Origin: Streptomyces cyaneochromogenes
GTDB lineage: Bacteria > Actinomycetota > Actinomycetes > Streptomycetales > Streptomycetaceae
DNA length: 64,000 nucleotides
Direction: 5' to 3'
Assembly (NCBI RefSeq): GCF_003963535.1
Contig: NZ_CP034539.1
Span: forward strand, 3,162,001 to 3,226,000
Position 1 is the stretch's first letter. The number at the start of each line of letters is the position of its first letter. This document shows positions 34,554 to 43,452 of this stretch, piece by piece. The notes under the pieces were generated by a model. That model searched no databases and was not told where the DNA came from. It was given only the letters and a program-made list of their open reading frames with translations. The translations under genes were made by a program, and so were the position numbers.

Positions 34554-36350
34554 ATGAGAGAGGGAGAGCAGCACGCCATGACCGTCGGTGCCGCCGTACC
34601 GGACATCGCCTCCTGGCCGCCGTTGGACGACGAGAAGCGGGCCGCCGGCCGGCAGTTGCTCGGCTGGGCCGCCGACGGCAGCGGCGCCCGGCGCCGGCTG
34701 TGCCTGGTGCGGGGAGCCGAGGGCAGTGGCAAGAGCCATCTGCTCGCCTGGTTCCTGGCAGGGTCGACCGGGCAGCCGCGGACTACCGTCCACGCCACCG
34801 TCCTGGCCGAGGGGCTGACGGCCGACACCTTCGCCTGGGATCTGGGGCGCCAGCTCGGCTACGGCCCTCTCTCCCCCGCACGCCTGCTGGACCGGGTGAG
34901 CCAAGACGAGCGGCCGTTGCTGCTCCTCGTACCCGATCTGCACCGGTCCGGGGCGGTCCCCGCCGATCTGCCGGCGGCGGCACCGGCGACCCTGGTCGCC
35001 GACCTCCTGGAGCCCCTGCTGTCACTCCCCCACCTGCGCGCGGCCGTGGAGATCGGCGACTCCGGGCTGCTGCCCGCCGACGGCGCCGAGATCATCGACC
35101 TGGGCCGCGGCCGCACCGCCGCGCCCGGCGACCGTGCGAACCCCGGGAAGAGCACGTTCGCGGAGCTTGCAGCGACCGTTCCGCACACCCACGACGGGCG
35201 CCCGGACTGGGCACAGGCGCCCGCCCCCGCCCTCCGCCACATCCTCGCCGCGGCCCTGCGAACCGACGACGAAGGCGCCGCCGTACGCAGCCTGTTGGCC
35301 GATCCCGGGTTCCTGGCGCACGGCTCGGCCACCGCGCTCACGGCCACACTCGCCGACGAACGCATACCCGTACCCGGGCAGCTCCGCCAGGTGTGGAAGC
35401 GCGCCGCCCCCGAGCTGACGGCACATCACGCCGACAGCGCCGAGCGTGCCGCCCTGCTGCACGCCGCCGCCGTCGGCACGGACGCGGCCCTGACCGAGTA
35501 TCTGCGCCCCCTCGCACAGCGCCACTGGTGGTCCGCGGCGTGGGCCAGGCCGGAGCTCCCGGTCGGCGCGCTGGCACCGGTGCCGGGCGAAAAACGGCGC
35601 CTGCTGACAGCCGATGTCACGGGGCGGATCCGGACGTGCGACACGGACACGGGCGCCGCGGCCGGAGCGACCGGCTCACCGCCCTCCGCGCGCCCCGTCT
35701 CCGTCGCTCCACGCGACGCCCACTCGATGCTGCTGCTCGACGAGACCGGCGTGCTGCTGCCGGTCGTAGCCGAGGACGATCCCATCTCCGGGTTCATGCT
35801 CGGGCACATCGCCGAGCACCACGGTTCGGCAGCCCTCGTCGACGACGGGTCCCAGGTCACCGCACTCGGCGGCGGCGGCGCGCAGAGCCCGTACGCGATC
35901 GTCGGCGACCGCGCCGGCAACGTCCATGTCTGGTCCCTGAGCGACTATCAGGACACCCCGGGCTCCTACCGCGTACACGAGCAGCCTGTCACCGCCGCCG
36001 CCTGCCTCCACATCCCCGCCGACGACCTGACCCTCACCTTCAGCGCGGCGCTGGACGGCTCGGTGCGCCTGTGGGAGACCTCGGGCGAACCCATGCCGGT
36101 CCCCGTGGAGCAGCGCGGATGCCTGGCCACGGCGCTCGCGGCGGCCGACACCTCCGTCGGTCCGGTGCTCGCCGTCGCCTGGAGCGACGCCGAGTTGCAC
36201 CTGTGGCACGTCTTCTCCGGCAGGATGCGGACCCTTCCCCTGCTGCACGCGTGCAGCGCGCTCGCGTTGACACCCGAGGGGCTGCTCTTCGTCGGAGGTC
36301 CCGAGGGACTTTACGCCGCGCGGTTGCGACTGGACGGGCTCTGGAGCTAA
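34554..36350 (+). CDS. P-loop NTPase with C-terminal WD40-like repeats
   Basis: 598 residues from 34554; a second ATG at 34578 is possible. Residues ~45-70 hold Walker A GAEGSGKSHLLAWFL; LLLLVPDLH is a Walker B candidate. The central part is Ala/Arg-rich and helical. From ~340 to the end come beta-propeller blades (YAIVGDRAGNVHVWSLSD, LTLTFSAALDGSVRLWE, VAWSDAELHLWHVFSGR). The layout, NTPase then propeller, recalls STAND-type sensor ATPases. It starts 12 bp after the SUKH/deaminase fusion, so it probably works with it. Its 3' end overlaps the next gene's by 4 bp, convergent. Confidence 0.8.
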   Translation: MREGEQHAMTVGAAVPDIASWPPLDDEKRAAGRQLLGWAADGSGARRRLCLVRGAEGSGKSHLLAWFLAGSTGQPRTTVHATVLAEGLTADTFAWDLGRQLGYGPLSPARLLDRVSQDERPLLLLVPDLHRSGAVPADLPAAAPATLVADLLEPLLSLPHLRAAVEIGDSGLLPADGAEIIDLGRGRTAAPGDRANPGKSTFAELAATVPHTHDGRPDWAQAPAPALRHILAAALRTDDEGAAVRSLLADPGFLAHGSATALTATLADERIPVPGQLRQVWKRAAPELTAHHADSAERAALLHAAAVGTDAALTEYLRPLAQRHWWSAAWARPELPVGALAPVPGEKRRLLTADVTGRIRTCDTDTGAAAGATGSPPSARPVSVAPRDAHSMLLLDETGVLLPVVAEDDPISGFMLGHIAEHHGSAALVDDGSQVTALGGGGAQSPYAIVGDRAGNVHVWSLSDYQDTPGSYRVHEQPVTAAACLHIPADDLTLTFSAALDGSVRLWETSGEPMPVPVEQRGCLATALAAADTSVGPVLAVAWSDAELHLWHVFSGRMRTLPLLHACSALALTPEGLLFVGGPEGLYAARLRLDGLWS

Positions 36351-36829
36351 CCCAGCGGGCCGGGGCCGTTGAGCGACGACCACCCCGGCAGGTCCACCTC
36401 GGCACGGACCGTCTTGCCGGGTGACGCGTCACGTTCCACCACCTCCCACCGGTCGGCCAACGCCTCGACGAGGACGAGACCCCGGCCGTGTTCGTCGAGG
36501 GGGAGTGAAGGCCGTACGTCTCCGGGTTTCGGGGGCCGCGTCTCGGCGCGCGTGTCACTGACCTCGACACGGATGCTGCCCGTCGGGAGCGACAGCCTCA
36601 GCTCGAAGTCCCGTCCAGGGACGCGGCCGTGGGTGACGGCGTTGGCGGCCAGCTCGGCGACGATCAGGGCGACGGCGTCGGAGGCCGTGCTGCCGTGCGG
36701 GATGCCCCAGGTGTGGAGCTGGGTCAGGGCGAGGTGCCGGGCTAGGCGGGCGCCGCGGGGCGTTGCACTGAGGCGCTGGGTGAACGTTCGTACGGTGAGC
36801 GGGGATTGGGGGGTGAGCGGTGCTGGCAT
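36347..36829 (-). CDS. HATPase_c (RsbW-like) ATP-binding regulator
   Basis: 160 residues. Bergerat-fold boxes: VALIVAELAANAVTHGRV (N box), VEVSDTRAETRP (G1-like) and DEHGRGLVLVEALADRWEV (G2-like). Members act as anti-sigma-factor serine kinases or are uncharacterised partners of XRE/DUF397 pairs. Divergent from the XRE gene, the usual Streptomyces arrangement. No sigma factor or antagonist gene is next to it. Confidence 0.88.
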   Translation of the reverse strand: MPAPLTPQSPLTVRTFTQRLSATPRGARLARHLALTQLHTWGIPHGSTASDAVALIVAELAANAVTHGRVPGRDFELRLSLPTGSIRVEVSDTRAETRPPKPGDVRPSLPLDEHGRGLVLVEALADRWEVVERDASPGKTVRAEVDLPGWSSLNGPGPLG

Positions 36830-36959
36830 GCGCTCAATCTGGCCGCTGTGACGGGCGGTTCACCAGGTGGGCGGCGCGTACGCTGCCGGAGCGTACGCGG
36901 TTACGGGCTGGACAGTACTTGTCACTGGCCGTGACCATGAGCGCGGGAGGTGACCGACA

Positions 36960-37807
36960 GTGGTCGATGGCGCGGTGGGGACGGGTGCGGCTGCAGCAGG
37001 CGGCGAGCCGGAGTCTTCGGACAGTCTGCGGACGTTCGGGGCGGTCGTGCAAGCGTTGCGGGAGCATGCGGGGTTGAGCCGGGAGGAGTTCGGGGATCTG
37101 GTGGGGCTGTCCAAGCACACGGTCGCCTCGATCGAGCAGGGGCGGCGGATGCCGGATCCGAGCTTTGGGGAGCGGGCGGAGGGGGTGTTGGGGAACACCG
37201 GTGCCTTGATGAAGGCGGAGCGGCATTTGGCCCGGCAGCCGGGGTTGGCGGCTTGGTTTCGCCAGTGGGCTCGGCTGGAGACAAGTGCGATCACGCTGTG
37301 CTCGTATGAGTGCCGGATGATTCCCGGCCTGCTGCAGACGAAGGCCTACGTGCAGGCCCTGGCTGCCGACCAGTTGCCACCCTTGGACGACTCGCAGATC
37401 GAAGAACGGTGGGCTGCGCGGGCAGAACGGCAACAACTGCTGCGGGAGCGACCGAACACGGCGTTCAGCTTCATCCTCGAAGAGCACCTGTTCCTGCGGC
37501 GCACGGGTGGGGTGGAAGTGACGCGCGAACTCATCGATCACGTACTGGAGATCACCAAGCTACGGAACGTCGAGATCCAGATCATGCCCCTCGTACAGGA
37601 ATCGCACGCCGGGCTTCAGGGCCCCATGCGGCTTCTGGAAACCCCCGACAACAAGTGGTTCGCCTACTGCGAGGGGCAGGAGAGCGGGCAGTTGGTCTCT
37701 GACCGGAAACTGGTCAGCGTGCTCCAAAGCCGGTATGCCAGGATGCGTTCACAGGCCCTGCCCCCGAAGGACTCCGTGAGCCTGTTGCAGCGGATGCGAG
37801 GAGACCT

Positions 37808-37811
<4 letters not shown>
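36960..37811 (+). CDS. XRE-family regulator (HTH-DUF5753)
   Basis: 283 residues; GTG at 36960 with GGGAGG. The helix-turn-helix is GAVVQALREHAGLSREEFGD...SKHTVASIEQGRRMP (about 27-68), followed by a DUF5753 domain (CRMIPGLLQTKAYVQAL, FILEEHLFLRRTGG, IQIMPLVQESHAGLQGPMRL). A DNA-binding protein of the large Streptomyces family paired with DUF397 proteins, some of which influence development and antibiotic production. The ATG of the DUF397 gene overlaps its stop. Confidence 0.92.
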
Positions 37812-38058
<247 letters not shown>

Positions 38059-38077
<19 letters not shown>

Positions 38078-39049
38078 TACACCGCACCGCCGACCAAACG
38101 GCTCTGACCTGCCATCAGCTGGTGTTCGAGGTCGTCGGCCGGGCGGTGAACGAGGCCCTGACCACGGGTGCCGGTTCCGTCGACGTCACGCTTACGTCCG
38201 ACCGGGGCGTGCGGGTCACTGACGACGGGCCGGGGGTTCCTTTCGAGGCCCGGGCCTCTGGTGACTCCGGCGGCCCGGGACTCGAAGCCCTGCTGACCAG
38301 TCTGTACGCCGGGTCGGAGCCCGGTGGCCGGCACATCGCGACCGTCGGCCATGCCGGTGTGGGGCCCTTCGTCGCCAGCGCGCTGTCGAGCCTGATGACG
38401 GCCGAGGTGCGGTGCGAGGGGGTCCGATGGGTCCAGGAGTACGCGCGGTGTCGCTCTCGCCCCGCCCTCGGCCGTGGGGCCCGCGACCGGACGCGGGACG
38501 ACCATCGCCTTCTGGCCCGGCACCGAGATCTTCGAGACGACGCGCTGCTCGTTCGCCGTGCTGGCGGAGCGTTTCCGGCAGCTGGCCTTCCTCAACCGGG
38601 GCCTGGGGATCTCGCTGGCCGACGAAGGCCTGTCCGGCGAAACCCGGGCGGTACTGTTCCGGGTTCCGGACGAGTGCGGGACTTCGTGGCCGCCCTCGAC
38701 GCGGAGGCAGGGGCGACCCTCCATCCGGACGTCATCGGCTTCGAGCAGGAGGACCCGCGGATGGCGGGCACGATGGAGGTGGCCCTCCTCTGGAGCGGCT
38801 CCCGCGGGGAGAGGATCCGCGGCTTCGCCAACAGCCGGCCCACTCCCGAGGGTGGCACGCACGTGGATGGCTTCCGCGCTGTCCGTGAAGCTCGACCGGC
38901 CCGAATTCCTCGGCGCCATGCACGGGCAACTGGGCAACACCGACGTGCGGGTCTGTGTCCGGGAAGCCGTCCGGGAGCGCCTCGGCAGCTGGTTCGAGGA
39001 GCACCCGGCGCGGGCCATGGAGGTCCTCGACCGGATCGTCAGTAGGTGA
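38059..39049 (+). pseudogene. GyrB/ParE-like type II topoisomerase ATPase region, frameshifted
   Basis: Pieces of a GyrB-like protein lie in order across two frames: LVFEVVGRAVNEALTTG, VRVTDDGPGVPFEARA and TVGHAGVGPFVASALSS (frame 1, to ~38440); GRGTTIAFWPGTEIFETTRC and RQLAFLNRGLGISLAD (frame 2, ~38474-38675); FVAALDAEAGATLHPDV and FANSRPTPEGGTHVDGF (frame 1, to ~38870); LSVKLDRPEFLGAMHGQLGN and SWFEEHPARAMEVLDRIV (frame 2, to 39049). At least three frame changes and missing parts make it non-functional. Only the ATPase/transducer region was present; no TOPRIM is seen. Confidence 0.85.
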
Positions 39050-39722
39050 GCGCGTCCTCAGCGGTGCCGAAGAAGCTGGTGACCCGGCCGTCGTTGACCG
39101 TGACGGGACCATCGCCGACCGGCACGGTCGTGGGGCTCTCGGCGGCGGTGAGCGCGATCTCCACCTTGTCGGCGCTCTTGCCGCCCGCCGTGTCGGCACG
39201 CGAGAACATGATCCCGGCGTAGGCGCTCTCGCCGGCCTTCAGGATCCAGTCCTTGCCCTCGGGTCCCATGTGCTCGGCGGCACCGTCGAGCCCCGGAATC
39301 GTGATCACCAGCTCGTTGGCCGGCAGCAGACAGGGGTCGCTGCCCTTGTTCTTCGCGGTCAGCAAGGCGTGGTTGACGGGGCTGGACGCGACCGTGACGT
39401 TGTAACTCAGGTCGGTCGTCTCGCACATGCCCACGCCTCCGTCCTGGCCGTCGTCGGAACCGTCCCCCGACGAGGGCGGTGTGCTGCCACCGCTGTCGGA
39501 GGAGCCCCCGCTCGCGCTGCCACCGTCACCCGGGACGGCCGTCGTGGGCGTGCCGGAGCCTTGGTCCGTACCCGCAGGGGACGCAGAGGACGGGGTCGTC
39601 GTCACGCTCGGAGCGGCTGTGCCCCCCTCGGTGTCGCCGTTGCATGCGGTCAGCGCGATGATGCCGAGCGAGAGAGCGGCCAGTACGGCGGCGGTGCGGC
39701 GTGAACGGGCTGCGTGAGCCAT
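39039..39722 (-). CDS. DUF4232 lipoprotein
   Basis: 227 residues; ATG at 39722. Lipobox LTACN after MAHAARSRRTAAVLAALSLG. A Ser/Gly/Thr-rich linker (about 30-95) precedes a DUF4232 beta-sandwich with two Cys (MCETTDL, SDPCLLPANEL) and KAGESAYAGIMFSRAD. Exported and anchored outside the membrane; function unknown. Its last 11 bp overlap the GyrB pseudogene end. Confidence 0.88.
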   Translation of the reverse strand: MAHAARSRRTAAVLAALSLGIIALTACNGDTEGGTAAPSVTTTPSSASPAGTDQGSGTPTTAVPGDGGSASGGSSDSGGSTPPSSGDGSDDGQDGGVGMCETTDLSYNVTVASSPVNHALLTAKNKGSDPCLLPANELVITIPGLDGAAEHMGPEGKDWILKAGESAYAGIMFSRADTAGGKSADKVEIALTAAESPTTVPVGDGPVTVNDGRVTSFFGTAEDALTY

Positions 39723-39931
39723 GAGAAGTCCCCCCGAAGTCGGAATGTCCCGGGGATCATGCCTCGTGCGAGCGACGCTTCCGCCTGATCACACCGAGCG
39801 GGAGCCGTTTCCGAACACGTTTGTGACACTGCGACAGCGACCGTGGCCCAGTCACAGCCACACGCCCGCGACGAGCAGCTTTTCTTCACTCAGAAGCCGG
39901 CGGACGAAATACGAGGAGCCGCTGCGAGCCA

Positions 39932-39981
39932 ATACAAGTCGATACAAGCCGAAACAAGTAGAAGCAAGTAGAAGCAAGCCA
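39932..39981. repeat. 10-bp tandem repeat, 5 copies
   Basis: Units of the form AWRCAAGYMG from 39932 to 39981 (ATACAAGTCG, ATACAAGCCG, AAACAAGTAG, AAGCAAGTAG, AAGCAAGCCA). AT-richer than the surroundings. Confidence 0.9.
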
Positions 39982-39988
39982 ACAGCGC

Positions 39989-40010
39989 CCCCGGAATCGA
40001 ATTCCAGGGG
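39989..40010 (-). terminator. hairpin after the GG-leader peptide gene
   Basis: CCCCGGAAT / ATTCC-A-GGGG stem with a 3-base loop and one bulge, starting 19 bp after the stop. Confidence 0.6.
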
Positions 40011-40028
40011 CCCGTTGCGCTTATTTCG

Positions 40029-40265
40029 TCAGTGACCGGCGGCAGCGTACGCGTGCACGCCCAGCGCGACACCCTCGGGCGAGACCGCGGCGAAGACGTC
40101 GGTGCAGGCGACGGCGCTCACGGTCTCGGAGAGACCACCGGCGAGACCACCGGAGAGGGCACCCGCGAGACCGGCGGAGGCGGCACCGCCCGCCTGACCA
40201 CCGGCAATGCTGTCCAGGGCGGCATCGGCTATCTCGGCCGTTTCAACCTGAGGGGTGAAGTTCAT
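40029..40265 (-). CDS. small peptide with double-glycine leader (bacteriocin/RiPP-like precursor)
   Basis: 78 residues; ATG at 40265. Residues 1-23 look like a GG-type leader (MNFTPQVETAEIADAALDSI-AGG): acidic, helical, with the LDSIAGG processing pattern. The remainder is Gly/Ala-rich with GxxxG-like spacing (AGLAGALSGGLAGGLS), a single Cys (C54) and a hydrophobic end. With one Cys it cannot be a multi-ring lanthipeptide; an unmodified class II bacteriocin-like peptide fits better. No protease-transporter or modifying enzyme lies nearby. Its own hairpin follows. Confidence 0.65.
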   Translation of the reverse strand: MNFTPQVETAEIADAALDSIAGGQAGGAASAGLAGALSGGLAGGLSETVSAVACTDVFAAVSPEGVALGVHAYAAAGH

Positions 40266-40678
40266 AACCTGCGGTTCCCTTCGAGCGGACTTTCTGCAAC
40301 GCGCAGGATCAAAGCACGCCGAGAAGGAGAGGGCCAACCGCTCCTTGACTTTGCACGGCGTATTCCGGCGGTCGGGCGGCGATCGGTTTCACCACTATGA
40401 CCACGGGGTCACCGAATACACCAACTCCTTCACAGGACCTGCCGCCCCACCGCGCACGCGACTGTTGCGACCCGGTTTCCAAGACGGGCACTTCGGCGAC
40501 AAGGCGACGCGCGGCGGCATCGGTGCGGCGGACGGCCGGGGCCGGTATGACCTCGCCGTGCGCCCGTGTGGACATTTGCCGGAGGTTGGGCCCGGGAGCG
40601 GTGCCGAGCCGACCCGCAGGGGTCGTTCACCGTCCGCACCGGCCGACAAGCAACTTGACGAAGCGTCACTTTGCCTAA
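40266..40678. other. 413-bp region without a supported gene
   Basis: Short frames on both strands look like shadows; I see no domain, repeat or clear promoter here. Confidence 0.5.
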
Positions 40679-41323
40679 CTGACAGCCCATCAACAGCATC
40701 CGGCCCTACCGCGCACCGTACTGATCGCCACCGGCGCCACGGCCGCCACTCTCGCCGTCACCGCACCCGCGCCCGAAGCCCCCACAGCCGAGGCGGCCGG
40801 CACGGCCCCTGTCGCCGCCGCGGCAGTCTGCACCCTCACGAAGGAGATGACCGAAGGCCCCTACTACCTCGACGGACAGCTCGTCCGCGCCGACATCAGC
40901 GAGGACAAGACGGGCTTCCCGCTGGAGCTGACCCTCACCGTCGTCGACGACGACACCCGTGCTCCCCTTGGCAACGCCCTCGTCGAGATCTGGCACGCCG
41001 ACGCCCTCGGTGAGTACTCGGGCTTCGTCGGCAACAACGGCCACAACGAGCCCGACTACGGCACCTTCCTGCGCGGCGGGGTGCTCACGAACTCCAGCGG
41101 CGTCGCCACGATCACCACCGTCTACCCGGGGTGGTACAGAGGCCGCTGCATCCACATCCACGTCAAGGTCCACACGGACGTCACCCTGACCTCCGACGGC
41201 TCCTTCGAGGGCGGCCAGGAACTGGGAGGCGCCGCGTCCGGGCTCCTCACGCTTACCGCGCTGGGGAGTTCGCCGTCCGCGGGATACGCGGGGACGCTGA
41301 CGCTGGGTGTCGAGCAGAGCTGA
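40679..41323 (+). CDS. intradiol ring-cleavage dioxygenase, damaged N-terminus
   Basis: From MTEGPYYLDGQLVRADI (40847) to 41323 this is a clear intradiol (catechol/protocatechuate 3,4-) dioxygenase: GNALVEIWHADALGEYSGF, NEPDYGTFLRGG and TVYPGWYRGRCIHIHVKVH supply the Tyr and His iron ligands. Homology continues upstream in frame (LPRTVLIATGATAATLAVTA, a signal peptide) to a CTG at 40679 just after a stop; no ATG/GTG/TTG start is visible and the expected twin-arginine is a single Arg. Start codon and Tat motif may have decayed. Translation from the internal ATG at 40847 would give a non-exported core of 158 residues. Confidence 0.7.
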   Translation: MTAHQQHPALPRTVLIATGATAATLAVTAPAPEAPTAEAAGTAPVAAAAVCTLTKEMTEGPYYLDGQLVRADISEDKTGFPLELTLTVVDDDTRAPLGNALVEIWHADALGEYSGFVGNNGHNEPDYGTFLRGGVLTNSSGVATITTVYPGWYRGRCIHIHVKVHTDVTLTSDGSFEGGQELGGAASGLLTLTALGSSPSAGYAGTLTLGVEQS

Positions 41324-41380
41324 GAGACCTCGGAAAGCGGCTCGCACCAGCCTCAGGCCGGTGCGGGCCGCCCCAGTCGC

Positions 41381-41926
41381 TCACATGTACGCGAAGTACC
41401 GGTCGAGCCAGGTCGGCGGAAGATCGCCTTCCTCGTCTTCCTCCTCGTCCCCGGACTCGGCCGCCAGTGCCGCCAGTACCGCCTCGGCTTCCTCGTCCTC
41501 TTGCAGGGTCGGTCCGTCGTACGGCTCCAGGACCAGCTCGACGGGCACGTAGACGCAACCGAGTTCCGTACACAGCTCGTCCAGCCAGGCCACGAACTCG
41601 TCACTCGGGCCCGCCTCACCGCGGAGCAGACCCCATCCCCATTCCTTGCCCATTCCGGCGGTGACGAAGGGACCGAAATTGCTCATCAGCACCGACAAGT
41701 GCCGGTCCGTACCCGTGGCTTCAGCAGGAACCAGGACGAAACCGTAGAGGCTCGCGTCCGGCACGGCGCCCGACGTCACGGACGGCCCGAACCGCCGCTC
41801 CAGGGCGCCGGCGAGCCGCTCGAAACGCTGCCTGGCGGCAGACCAGTCGTAGCCCTCGGGGTACTCCAGATGTGCGGGGTCGTCCAGCTCGCGCTGGAGC
41901 TCCCGGAGGCGGTCGAGGGGCAGCAT
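41381..41926 (-). CDS. hypothetical acidic protein (immunity-like), paralogue 1
   Basis: 181 residues; ATG at 41926 with AGGA upstream. Soluble, acidic, with MLPLDRLRELQRELDDP, RFERLAGALERRFGPSV, FVLVPAEATGTDRHLSVLMS, VAWLDELCTELGCVYVPVEL and a Glu-rich stretch before DLPPTWLDRYFAYM. About 60-70% identical by eye to the next gene. Small acidic tandem paralogues beside a toxin remnant suggest immunity proteins, but I do not recognise the family. Confidence 0.75.
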   Translation of the reverse strand: MLPLDRLRELQRELDDPAHLEYPEGYDWSAARQRFERLAGALERRFGPSVTSGAVPDASLYGFVLVPAEATGTDRHLSVLMSNFGPFVTAGMGKEWGWGLLRGEAGPSDEFVAWLDELCTELGCVYVPVELVLEPYDGPTLQEDEEAEAVLAALAAESGDEEEDEEGDLPPTWLDRYFAYM

Positions 41927-42002
41927 GGCGGTGTCCTTGTCATTGGGGGCGGGCCTGAGCGGAGACGCCCGGCCCCGCAGGGAAGAGCCTGACCGGTATG
42001 GC

Positions 42003-42566
42003 TCACATGTAGTCGAAGTACCGATCGAGCCAGGTCGGCGGAAGATCATCTTCCTCTTCTTCCTCCTCGTCCTCGCCCTCGTCCTCCTCGGACGCGGCCG
42101 CCAGCGCCGCCAGAAACTCCTCAGTGAGTGCCTCGTCTCCCAGGAGAATCGGTCCGTCGTACGGCTCCTTGACCAGCTCGACGGGCACGTAGACGCAACC
42201 GAGTTCCGTGCACAACTCGTCGAGCCAGGTCACGAACTCGTCGCTCAGGCCCTCTTCACAGCCGGGCAGACTCAATGAACTGCCCGTTCCGGCGGTGACG
42301 AAGGGACCGAAATTGCTGATCAGCACTCGCAAGGGCAGGTCCGTACCCGTGGCTTCGGCGGGGACCACGATGACGCCGAGGAAGCTCGCGTCCTGCCCCA
42401 TGCCAGCCGACACGGACGGCCCGAACCGTCGCTCCAGGGCGTCGGCGAGCCGCTGAAAACGCTGCCGTGCAGCCGGAACGTCATAGTCCCGGGGGACCTC
42501 CCGGTGCTTGGGGTCGGGGTCGTCCAGCTCGCGCAGAAGCTCCCGGAGGAGGTCGAGGGAAAGCAT
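42003..42566 (-). CDS. hypothetical acidic protein (immunity-like), paralogue 2
   Basis: 187 residues; ATG at 42566 with AAAGGA. Same sequence plan as paralogue 1 (MLSLDLLRELLRELDDP ... GCVYVPVELVKEPYDGPI ... DLPPTWLDRYFDYM), with a longer Asp/Glu run. Tandem duplicate, 76 bp apart. The frame stays open far upstream through the toxin remnant but that part is shadow. Confidence 0.75.
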   Translation of the reverse strand: MLSLDLLRELLRELDDPDPKHREVPRDYDVPAARQRFQRLADALERRFGPSVSAGMGQDASFLGVIVVPAEATGTDLPLRVLISNFGPFVTAGTGSSLSLPGCEEGLSDEFVTWLDELCTELGCVYVPVELVKEPYDGPILLGDEALTEEFLAALAAASEEDEGEDEEEEEEDDLPPTWLDRYFDYM

Positions 42567-42625
42567 GGTGGTGTCCTTTGCGGTGTTCGCAGTACGTCGG
42601 CACTCAGCCGTGATTGTCGTCCGGG

Positions 42626-42665
42626 CGTGTGGCCGGGGCCAGGTGGTTCTGGCCCCGGCCACACG
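42626..42665 (-). terminator. 17-bp perfect hairpin after the toxin remnant
   Basis: CGTGTGGCCGGGGCCAG (42626-42642), 6-base loop, perfect complement (42649-42665). It directly follows the toxin frame's final stop at 42668. Confidence 0.8.
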
Positions 42666-42667
42666 CG

Positions 42668-43450
42668 TCAGCGCCTCGGGCACGTACTTGACGCTGACGG
42701 ATACTCGGTGATGACGCGGTACCTCTTGCTCTTGTACCGGGTGACGACGCACAGAATCTTCTCGCCACCCTCTCCGATCGCTTCCTCGTATTCGACGGGG
42801 AAGACCTTGTTCTTGCCTGTTCCGCTGGCGATGGGAGCGCCGCGTTTCTTTCAGGCGTCGTCGATCAGCGCCAGGAGCCTGCCCTGGTCCTTCTCCTTGA
42901 AGATGCTGTGCAACGGCTTGGTCGGTTCGGTGCTGGGCCTCGTGTGGTCCATCACATGCTCGATGCGGTGCCGGGTGCTGCCCTTTTCCCGCGCGTACCA
43001 CAGGCCAGCCGGCGACTCGAAGATGTCGTGGCCCCGAAGCTTGAAGCCCACAGGGCAGCTGATCGCCCGCGCCGCCCGCGTGGACGCCATCGAGCGCGTC
43101 AGCGACCGCGCGCACAGCTCGAACGCCGGATTCTTGCCGAACAGCTTGCGGAAGAAGTCGTCCGCCTTGGTGCCCCATTTGCTGAACTTGACGCCCGCGG
43201 CGCCCCATCCGGCGAACGGCACCGCACCGGCACAGGACAGCCCCGCGTCGATCTTGTTGCCCTCGCCGAAGTACCAGGCGCAGTTGGTGCCGTCGGCGAC
43301 CTCACCGAAGCCGGGGACCAGACCGAGGATGTCGAGGGTGAAGCGGCCGCCCTCGGACAGCGCCTTCCCCCCCCAGTCGATCTCCTCCATCTTCGCCATC
43401 TGCTCCGCGAACTCTTCGTCCTCCGCCAGCAGGGCGCGGCTGACCACCAC
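42668..43450 (-). pseudogene. remnant of a large polymorphic toxin: pre-toxin region and nuclease-like tip with in-frame stop
   Basis: In one frame: EIDWGGKALSEGGRFTLDIL, GLVPGFGEVADGTNCAWYF and GAVPFAGWGAAGVKFSKWG (a pre-toxin region typical of RHS/ALF-type toxins), then a tip FESPAGLWYAREKGSTRHRI and EHVMDHTRPSTEPTKPLHS. At 42851-42853 a TGA interrupts LLALIDDA-stop-KKRGAPIASG; the frame then continues sensibly (FPVEYEEAIGEGGEKILCVV, YRVITEYPSA) to 42668. The tip resembles BECR-type RNase toxins. The 5' end is cut off at ~43450, where unrelated plus-strand FG-GAP sequence begins. Probably TGG became TGA. Confidence 0.75.
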
Positions 43451-43452
43451 CC

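Larger units (their letters stand above)
39723..40028. other. 306-bp intergenic region
   Basis: No gene seen. Holds the DUF4232 promoter region, a 10-bp tandem repeat and a hairpin ending the GG-leader peptide gene. Confidence 0.6.

Noticed and set aside
39932..39981. Repeat array as a small CRISPR
   Set aside because: Units are 10 bp and directly adjacent with no spacers; the same holds for the other tandem arrays.
42851..42853. In-frame TGA as selenocysteine in the toxin remnant
   Set aside because: No selenocysteine family resemblance, no visible recoding hairpin, and the neighbouring genes are also decaying; TGG to TGA is simpler.
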